DNA of 64,000 bases, from contig JBGVUE010000001.1 of the NCBI GenBank assembly GCA_041861885.1, positions 2,840,001 to 2,904,000 on the forward strand, in the 5' to 3' direction. Under the pieces are notes generated by a model. The model did not search any database. It was not told the origin of the DNA and saw only the letters and a program-made list of their open reading frames with translations. This document shows positions 57,237 through 64,000 of this stretch, one piece after another (the first letter of the stretch is position 1; the number at the start of each line of letters is the position of its first letter). The DNA is from Haloimpatiens sp. FM7315. Its GTDB lineage: Bacteria > Bacillota > Clostridia > Clostridiales > Clostridiaceae. The position numbers and the translations under genes were made by a program.

Positions 57237-58633
57237 TTATATTCCCCCAAATCTTTTATAAGTTTTTCATTTATTATACACCATTTTGATAATTTTTTCA
57301 TAGCTTGGTTTTTATCCTTTATTTCACCTATATACATCCTTTCATGTATATATTCTAAAGCTTCTCCAATATACAGAGGTTTAATCCTAAAATTTTCTTT
57401 TATATCCTTACCACTAATCATTTTACTTTTTATTATATCTTTATATATCTGGAACTCTAAAACTAACTCTTCTATGAATTTATTATACACTTCCATCTGG
57501 TTATTAGGGTCATATATAGAATGTGTAGCATAAACGTCGCAAAAGGATATTAAAAGTATATAAGGTACCCTATCCTCATAGGTTTTAAAAAAATCGAAAT
57601 AATTTTTTCTTGATTTTTCCTTAAATAACTTTAATGGACGCATATGTCCATCTACTGTATCTTTAACTATTCTTGTGGCAGCCTTAGGAAATTTTAAGTA
57701 ATCACAAAATTCTTCAATAAGTTTTGCACCAATTACCTCATGATTTTTAAAGCTTACCTTTCCACCATTTTTTCTATAGGACAGACTCTTCCCTATATCA
57801 TGATTAAATGCAGCAAAAGCCAAATAATCCTTTATACTGTAATCTCCTATTTTATTATTTAAAATTTTAAAATCAAACCCATTTATGCTTATCTTTCCAA
57901 GCACAATCTCTTTAAAAATCTTATAAACCATATTCATATGAGTAAATGCATCCTCTAAGTGATATTTACATTTACCTATTTTCTTATTTTCCTCAATGTA
58001 AGGTATTAAATTAGATAAAATACTGTAGCTATCCATAACATCAAATGCTACTGCATTTTTATCCAAATTTATTATTTTCATTATTTCATGAAACACTCTC
58101 TCCCTAGTACACTTATTAATATATATACTTTCTCTTGTAACTTCAATTTCTGTATCCTTGGAAAAATGCATTCCATACTTAATTATAAACCTTACTCCTC
58201 TAAGTATTCTAACTCTATCGTTTTTTATACTGTCTTTTGTAACTTCGGTAATTACCCTAGCTTTAATATGCTCTCGTCCCCTAAAAGGATCTATAATTTT
58301 GTTTCTAACTAAATCTAAGGCCACTGCATTTAAAGTAAAATCTCTTTCCTTTAAATCATCTTCTATAGTTTTCCCTTTCAAGCTGCAAAGATCTACAGTT
58401 GTTGCTCCCTTTGTAAATCTATACATATTTAATTCTTCTTTTAAGAAAAAGGAATTAAAACCACACTCATTTAAGCACAGTACAATCTTTGTAATATCCC
58501 CTTTACAAACCAAATCTAAATCTAAGGGGATTTCCTTTGAAGGCATAAGTTTATCTCTTATATATCCTCCTACTATATAAACTTCTATTTCGTTTTCTAT
58601 AGCAACTCTTTTAATTTTTTTCAATATATCCAT
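57233..58633 (-). CDS. CCA tRNA nucleotidyltransferase with HD domain
   Basis: 466 residues: [14 protein letters not shown] and [10 protein letters not shown] (catalytic Asp pair of class II nucleotidyltransferases), [28 protein letters not shown], then an HD domain ([28 protein letters not shown]) and a helical C-terminus. Adds or repairs the 3' CCA of tRNAs; a second clostridial A-adding enzyme is possible. Overlaps the aldolase gene. Confidence 0.9.
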   Translation of the reverse strand: MDILKKIKRVAIENEIEVYIVGGYIRDKLMPSKEIPLDLDLVCKGDITKIVLCLNECGFNSFFLKEELNMYRFTKGATTVDLCSLKGKTIEDDLKERDFTLNAVALDLVRNKIIDPFRGREHIKARVITEVTKDSIKNDRVRILRGVRFIIKYGMHFSKDTEIEVTRESIYINKCTRERVFHEIMKIINLDKNAVAFDVMDSYSILSNLIPYIEENKKIGKCKYHLEDAFTHMNMVYKIFKEIVLGKISINGFDFKILNNKIGDYSIKDYLAFAAFNHDIGKSLSYRKNGGKVSFKNHEVIGAKLIEEFCDYLKFPKAATRIVKDTVDGHMRPLKLFKEKSRKNYFDFFKTYEDRVPYILLISFCDVYATHSIYDPNNQMEVYNKFIEELVLEFQIYKDIIKSKMISGKDIKENFRIKPLYIGEALEYIHERMYIGEIKDKNQAMKKLSKWCIINEKLIKDLGEYK

Positions 58634-59310
58634 TGAATCACCATGTATATTCCCTTTCCTTATAATTAAAAATAAAAAACACTACATTATAATATATTAT
58701 ACCTCTATTTACTTTTCTTTATGGCTTTTTTTATACTTCTTATTTCTATAAATACCGCAAATTTTTTCGTTAAAAAATTTCTTGATAATTACATATGTAA
58801 ATTTATTGAATGTTTAAAATATTGTTCATATTTTATTAATTATATATTTACAATTAAATATTGGAAAATTCATTATGTTTTTTTAATAATGTAAATATTT
58901 TTTGATTTTGCTAATAATAATATAAAAATATCTATTGTATTTAATATTATAGACAAGCTATTCGACATAAAATAGTTAAAAACCAATTAATTACTTTTTT
59001 TAATTGAGCTTTTATATAAATTTTGTGATAATTTGTATTTTGATATTGTTGTATTTTTTTGGTATTCTTTCAAAGCCCTTGATTCTATTGGCTTTAATAG
59101 CATTAGTAAAAATTTGTATCTCAATCAAAAAAATATTGACATTTGTATAAAATGGTAGTATATTAACTATAGATGGAATTAAATAATTATTTTGTAATTT
59201 TACAGAATAATATATATAATTATCACTGTTTAAAAAATGTATATTTAACAGAAATGTTTAAGTATTATGTCGAAAATTGTATTAATTATTTTATGAGGAG
59301 GAGAAATTAA
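58634..59310. other. Control region upstream of abrB
   Basis: 677 bp, very AT-rich, no gene. It contains TTGACA (59136-59141), a 17-bp spacer and TATATT (59159-59164), and two exact Spo0A boxes: TTCGACA (complement of TGTCGAA) at 58961-58967 and TGTCGAA at 59268-59274. The second lies between promoter and start codon, where Spo0A represses abrB in Bacillus. Confidence 0.65.
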
Positions 59311-59556
59311 ATGAAATCAACTGGCGTAGTAAGAAGAGTCGACGAATTAGGAAGAATAGTTATTCCTATAGAATTAAGAAGAACTTTGGACATAGCAGAG
59401 AAAGATGCTCTAGAAATATATGTAGATGGTGAACAAATCATATTAAAGAAATATGAGCCTGCTTGTATTTTCTGTGGAAATGCAAGAGACGTTGTTAACT
59501 ACAAAGGAAAAAACATTTGTAAATCTTGTCTTGAAGAATTAAAAAACGGTAGATAG
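59311..59556 (+). CDS. abrB: AbrB-family transition-state regulator
   Basis: 81 residues: MKSTGVVRRVDELGRIVIPI and ELRRTLDIAEKDALEIYVDGEQIILKKYEP (swapped-hairpin AbrB domain), then CIFCGN...NICKSCLEEL, a C-terminal Cys-x2-Cys pair typical of clostridial AbrB. Binds promoters as a tetramer and holds back sporulation and stationary-phase genes. Ribosome site GAGGAGGAG. Spo0A boxes upstream imply repression at onset of sporulation. Confidence 0.94.
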   Translation: MKSTGVVRRVDELGRIVIPIELRRTLDIAEKDALEIYVDGEQIILKKYEPACIFCGNARDVVNYKGKNICKSCLEELKNGR

Positions 59557-59579
59557 TTTTTAATTACATATTATATTTT

Positions 59580-59617
59580 TTAAAAAGCCTTTATGATTTT
59601 TCATAAGGGTTTTTTTA
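59580..59617 (+). terminator. Terminator of abrB
   Basis: AAAGCC.TTATGA and TCATAAGGGTTT form the stem, followed by a T run. Confidence 0.85.
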
Positions 59618-59648
59618 TGTAACATCATTTCTTTAATATAGTAGTAAA

Positions 59649-59694
59649 TAAAAATAATCCTTAATTAAATCTTTCTTTTAATTAAGGATTATTT
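59649..59694 (-). terminator. Terminator of the NlpC/P60 gene
   Basis: AATAATCCTTAATTAA and its complement TTAATTAAGGATTATT, perfect 16-bp stem, 9-nt loop. Confidence 0.85.
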
Positions 59695-59716
59695 ACTAGT
59701 TCAAAACTAAACTTTA

Positions 59717-60909
59717 CTATCTTACTCTTTTTGCACAGGCAAAATCACTTCTGTTTAAAGGAGATATTTTTACATTATCACCTGTTCTTGGAGCGTGGAT
59801 ATAGCATCCATTTCCTACATACATTCCAACATGGTGGATATTCCCTTTTCCAAAGAACACCAAGTCTCCTGCTTGTAGGTTACTTCTAGAAACTGAAGCA
59901 CCAACTCCTGCTTGAGCTGAAGCAACCCTTGGTAAATTCACGCCAAAATGAGCATAAACATATTGTACAAAACCAGAACAGTCAAAACCAGAAGGAGAAG
60001 TTCCACCCCATACATAAGGCACTCCTAAAAAGTTAGTTGCATAGCTTACTACATCGCCACTTGCCATACTTCCCTTTGATGTAGAACTACTACTAGAACT
60101 GTTAGAACTATTAGAAGAAGAATCATATCCAGTTCCTCTTGATGCAGTTCTTGAGCTAGTACTTGAACTTACTTTTGGAGCTGCAGCTACTACTACAGCT
60201 CTACTAGCTTGCTCTTGTAGTTTCTTTAATGTACTTGCAACTAAACCTTCACTATCTGATATTTTACCTTTGTACATACTTTCTTGTGAAGCAAGTTGTG
60301 CTAACAATTTAGTCTGCTCACCTTTTGTTTTATTTAGCTTAGCAAGCTCATTTTGATTTTCAGATTTCAAAGCTATAAGCTTTTGCTTATCTGTATCCAA
60401 AGCTTGTTTTTTGCTATCAACTTCCTGTTTTTTATTGTTCAATTTTGCTATAATCTCTTTATCGTTTGAAACTATTCTTTTAACCATATCTAGTCTGCTA
60501 ATTAAATCTGAAAAACTCTCAGATTCTAAAAGCACACTTAAGTAACTATCTGCCCCGTTTATATACATAGCTCTTACTCTTTGGTTAAATAATTTCTGTC
60601 CCTTATCTACCTCTGCTTGTGCCTTTATCAAATCTTTTTTAGTAATTTCAATCTCTTTTTCAGTGCTTGTAATTTTTCCCTCAACTTTTTTCACTTGAGC
60701 CATGATATTTTCAATGTTTGAATCAAGTACTTCAACTTTTTCCTCTAAGCCTTCTCTTTGACCTTGAACTTTGCTTAAAGAAGCTTTATCTTTTGAAGCT
60801 GAGATTTCTGCTGCTTTAAAGTTTGATTTAAAGGCTTGGCCATTGCCGGCGAACTAGTACCCATTACAAGCCCCGCTGCTACTACCACAGACACTATTTT
60901 TTTATTCAT
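59717..60909 (-). CDS. Secreted NlpC/P60 peptidoglycan endopeptidase, frame broken at 60791-60794
   Basis: About 397 residues. Signal peptide MNKKIVSVVVAAGLVMGTSS with cleavage after AMA; one A is missing after about 37 codons. Then a ~220-residue coiled coil (many Lys/Gln/Glu heptads, PcsB/CwlO-like), a Ser-rich linker, and the NlpC/P60 domain: SGFDCSGFVQYVYAHFG (nucleophile Cys), IHHVGMYVGNGCYIHAP (His). Hydrolyses D-Glu-DAP bonds in peptidoglycan. The coiled coil probably keeps the enzyme inactive until bound by a membrane partner such as FtsEX. Confidence 0.93.
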
Positions 60910-61122
60910 TCCATTTTCCCCCTTGACTTCCATTGTATAACACGAAATATATAAAACTCAACATGCCATATATACTTTTTTAAAAAACTCAGTTCTATAA
61001 TAATATAATATTCTAATTTTAACCTTTTTGTAACATTTTAATTATATCATTTATGAATCTTAAACTCAACGAAAAAACCATATTTAAGGAGATTATTAAT
61101 ATAAAGTTAAAATTTATAAATT

Positions 61123-61967
61123 TTATATATCCAAAGAATACCTGTAAACCTCTGATTTAGGTAGACCTCTATCCTTAGACGTCTTTTTTATTGCATCTTT
61201 CTTGCTGAGTCCCTCAGATATGTATTTCTTTATATGCTCCTCTATTGTAAGTTCTTCCCAAATCTTTTGATTTTCTTTTTCAATATCTTCTAAACTCTTT
61301 CCTTCAACAATAAGGACAAATTCTCCCTTAGGCTCATTATTTTCGTAATAACAAATAGCATCATCCATAGAATATCTTAATATTTGCTCATGAAGTTTAG
61401 TAAGCTCTCTACAAATAGATATTCTACGATTTCCTAAGTTTTCCTTCATAAAACTCAAAGTTTTTTTAGTCTATGAGGTGCTTCATAAAATATAAGAGTT
61501 TCTCTTCTATCTATTATATCTTCTATAAACTCTTTTCTGTCTTTATTCTCTCTTGGTAAAAAGCCCTTAAATATAAAACCTGTAGTATCTAATCCTGAGT
61601 AAACTAATGCAGTTATCGCTGCTGTAACTCCTGGTATAACTTCAAATTTTATTCCTTCATCTATGCATTTTGAAGCAACTACACTTCCAGGATCTGATAT
61701 GCCAGGCATTCCTGCGTCTGTAATTATAGCTACACTTTTACCATCTTTAATTTTTCTTATTATTTCCTCTCCACGTTCCATTTCATTGAATTTATGATAG
61801 CTTATAAGGGGTTTTTTTATTTCAAAGTAATTGAGAAGTTTTATGCTTTGTCTTGTATCTTCTGCGGCTATTATATCAACGCTCTTTAATGTATCTAGCG
61901 CTCTTAGTGTTATATCTTTTAAATTTCCAATAGGTGTACCTACTAAAAATAACTTTCCATAACTCAT
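61123..61967 (-). CDS. rsmI: 16S rRNA (cytidine1402-2'-O)-methyltransferase, frame broken at 61461-61467
   Basis: About 281 residues after one A is added to a seven-A coding run. KLFLVGTPIGNLKDITLRALDTLKSVDIIAAEDTR, ITDAGMPGISDPG, EVIPGVTAAITALVYSGL, YEAPHRLKKTLSFMKENLG, RELTKLHE are all RsmI signatures. It methylates the ribose of C1402 in the 16S decoding centre. It lies next to trmN6 as in Bacillus (yabB-yazA-yabC order). Confidence 0.94.
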
Positions 61968-62023
61968 AATATCATTCCTTTATAAATTACTTATTTAACC
62001 TTGAAAGGTTAAAATGCTATTTT

Positions 62024-62760
62024 TTAAATTCTTCCATATATTTTTTCTATTTCCTCAGTGTAAGTTCCATCCGGATTATGCACATATAAAGGCTCATCCC
62101 ACTTTAAAAATGCTCCACCATCTCTCTGACCTTCAACCAATACTATATTTGGGGCCTTACCGTAACTTGGATGAACCATTTTTATTCTTTTAGGCTCTAT
62201 CTTGTATTTTCTCATTAAAGTTAAAATATCCACAAGTCTATCTGGTCTATGCACCATATACATCCTGCCATTGTCCTTTAAAAGCATCCTAGAGGCCTTA
62301 ATCACATCTTCAAGATTGCATAGAATTTCGTGCCTTGCTATAGCATCTTTATCCTTAAAATTTATTATCCCAGATTTTTGAAGCTTATAAGGTGGATTTA
62401 CAGTAAGAGCATCAAATCTATTTAAAGATTTTAAAAGCTTTGCATCTTTTATATCACCTCTTATAAACTTCACTCTATCTACTAGCTTATTGTACATAGA
62501 AGATCTATTTGCCATTTCAACCATATCGTCCTGAATTTCCAAGCCGCAAATCTCTGAAGCTTTAGTCTTTCCTGCTAGTATAAAAGGGATAATCCCCGTT
62601 CCTGTGCATAAATCTATAACTCTTGTGTTATTTTTTATTTTACAAAAATTAGCTAAAAGTACAGCATCTACTCCAAATCGAAATCCTTCTTTTTTTGTAT
62701 TACATAAAGTCCTTTTAACTGAAGATCATCTAGCGTTTCATCTTTTTTAATTAGCTCCAT
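62024..62760 (-). CDS. tRNA1(Val) A37 N6-methyltransferase-like protein, frame broken twice
   Basis: About 246 residues from the ATG at 62760 (AAGGGTGAGAAT upstream). LQLKGLYVIQKKEGFRFGVDAVLLANF and IDLCTGTGIIPFILA (SAM site) need one base each at 62690-62696 and about 62638-62641. ALTVNPPYKLQKSG is the N6-adenine motif NPPY. YabB/YfiC family; adjacent to rsmI. Rest is uninterrupted. Confidence 0.9.
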
Positions 62761-62787
62761 ATTCTCACCCTTAAATTTAATACAATT

Positions 62788-63720
62788 TTAAAACATATCT
62801 GTTTTTATCAAAATAAATGTAACCACAGAAGCAAGTCCTGCTATTAATGCCATTACAAACCAAAATCCATTAGGAGAATTTGAAAAAGGAACATTGACAT
62901 TCATTCCAAATAATCCCGAAACCATATTTGGTATTGACATTACTATAGTTATAGCTGCTAAAAACTTCATTACTATATTTAAATTGTTGGATATTACAGA
63001 AGCAAAGGCGTCCATAGTTCCACTTAAAATATTGCTATAAATATTACACATTTCTATTGCCTGCTTGTTTTCTATAATTACGTCTTCAAGAACATCTTTA
63101 TCTGCTTCATACTTTTGCATTATCTCAAGTTTCAACATCTTTTCTAAAGTCATTTCATTGGCCTTTAATGAGGTTGAAAAATAAACTAAAGATTTTTCCA
63201 AAGCCAATAACTGAATAAGCTCTTTATTTTTCATAGATTTATGAAGCTTTCTCTCAACCAAAACACTTTTTTTATCAATTTGTCTTAAATATATTAAATA
63301 AAAATTAGCAATCCTATATAGTATTTGAAGTATAAATCTAGATTTTTTGAAAGTAAAGAAAGAATTCACCTTTGATTCAACAAAATCTTTTAATATTTTA
63401 CTGTTTTTTAGGCATACAGTTATTATTTCATTATTTGTATGTATTATAGCTAGTGGATATGTATCATAAGTTAAAGAGTTATACTCTGTTTCAGTAAAAG
63501 GTATATCTACTACTATTAATACATCATCATCTATCTCTAACCTAGAGGTTTCTTCTTCGTCTAAAGCCGCCTTTAAAAACTCCATTGGAGTGTTTGTTTT
63601 TTTAGAAATTAAAGTCAACTCTTCTTCTGAAGGATCTACCATGTTAATCCAGCATCCTTGCTCCACTGTTTCTATTTCTCTTAATTCTCCTTTTTCTGAA
63701 CTCTTATATATAGAAATCAT
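62788..63720 (-). CDS. corA: CorA-family magnesium transporter
   Basis: 310 residues. N-terminal soluble funnel domain, long helix (about 190-245) and two C-terminal helices (MKFLAAITIVMSIPNMVSGL, FWFVMALIAGLASVVTFILI) separated by FGMNVNVPF, with the selectivity motif GMN. The GMN and IPNMVSGLFGMN order is that of CorA. Cytoplasmic membrane Mg2+ (or Co2+) uptake. Confidence 0.93.
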   Translation of the reverse strand: MISIYKSSEKGELREIETVEQGCWINMVDPSEEELTLISKKTNTPMEFLKAALDEEETSRLEIDDDVLIVVDIPFTETEYNSLTYDTYPLAIIHTNNEIITVCLKNSKILKDFVESKVNSFFTFKKSRFILQILYRIANFYLIYLRQIDKKSVLVERKLHKSMKNKELIQLLALEKSLVYFSTSLKANEMTLEKMLKLEIMQKYEADKDVLEDVIIENKQAIEMCNIYSNILSGTMDAFASVISNNLNIVMKFLAAITIVMSIPNMVSGLFGMNVNVPFSNSPNGFWFVMALIAGLASVVTFILIKTDMF

Positions 63721-63807
63721 TTCTATCCCTCCTATACAAAAACCACACTTATTATATTATAAACTAATACTGTTATATTATAAACGTTTATAAAAAATAT
63801 GCAATGT

Positions 63808-63859
63808 AAAAAAATTCCCTTAAAGATAAATGCATTCAGCATTATTTATCTTTAAGGGA
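63808..63859 (-). terminator. Terminator for a transcript from beyond the right edge
   Basis: TCCCTTAAAGATAAAT (63816-63831) and ATTTATCTTTAAGGGA (63844-63859), a perfect 16-bp stem with a 12-nt loop, followed on the minus strand by seven T. No gene lies between it and the window end. Confidence 0.8.
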
Positions 63860-63976
63860 TAAATGATATATTAATTTTGCAAATATGTCATTAAGACCGT
63901 TTGGGAGAATATACGCTATGCGTATTTTAATACTTTAATATATTATATTCAATATATATATATTAGTTACAAAAAT

Positions 63977-64000
63977 AAAAAAGACCGCCTGGCGATCTTT
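63977..64000 (-). terminator. Second terminator-like hairpin at the window edge
   Basis: AAAGACCGC and GCGATCTTT (one mismatch) with a 3-nt loop and a T run on the minus strand (plus-strand A run). It may be the end of a highly expressed RNA or gene to the right. Confidence 0.5.

Noticed and set aside
58158..58580. 140-codon plus-strand frame in the CCA gene
   Set aside because: Shadow of a well-conserved nucleotidyltransferase; no ribosome site.

Overview
The window is AT-rich, Gram-positive, spore-former DNA that fits Clostridium sensu stricto; the species cannot be fixed from sequence alone. Evidence for this: strong GGAGG ribosome sites, consensus sigma-A promoters, a gerA-type tricistronic germination operon, an AbrB gene with Spo0A boxes, arcA, fructose-6-phosphate aldolase-type transaldolase and a UGA-containing HesB-like gene. 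No rRNA, tRNA or CRISPR array was found.

Reading caution: about 28 genes or gene remnants contain a single-base break, nearly always one base missing from an A or T run, with intact coding on both sides. They hit housekeeping genes (rsmI, trmN6, trkA, gerA operon) as often as accessory ones, so most are probably assembly errors. I give restored gene limits and mark each break.

Layout. 0-9.6 kb: signalling and export. An ABC ATPase with a VanRS-like two-component pair; a decayed RiPP locus (SPASM fragment plus ABC exporter); a BcrA-type ABC transporter beside an AgrC/LytTR pair; an XRE regulator with a small membrane protein and a tandem operator. 9.6-23.4 kb: accessory enzymes (four GNATs, RsgA-like GTPase, secreted M1 peptidase, methyltransferase, 2'-5' ligase family protein, PHP phosphatase, S66 peptidase) with proB and proA in convergent orientation. 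This segment alone carries 13 copies of a 12-bp motif GGGGACGGTTAA. 23.4-36 kb: a candidate small RNA, a truncated ABC-2 system, an AAA ATPase, TraX-like protein, a secreted duplicated DUF4163/DUF3298 protein, a polar amino acid ABC operon, YitT protein behind a cobalamin riboswitch, DUF2922/DUF1659 pair and an HD phosphohydrolase.

36-50 kb: M16 peptidase, chagasin-like inhibitor with ECF sigma and anti-sigma, gerA operon, arcA with an 18-codon upstream ORF, HesB-like selenoprotein with a CsoR-like operator, YvrJ protein with a masked ribosome site, DUF1836 regulator, and a DnaA-box cluster. 49.7-56.2 kb: one minus-strand operon that couples a sensor kinase and a TPR response regulator to two TrkA-type proteins, an unlisted 31-residue membrane peptide and TrkH. 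56.5-64 kb: conserved housekeeping genes (transaldolase, CCA-adding enzyme, abrB, NlpC/P60 hydrolase, rsmI, trmN6, corA), ending in minus-strand terminators for genes beyond the right edge.
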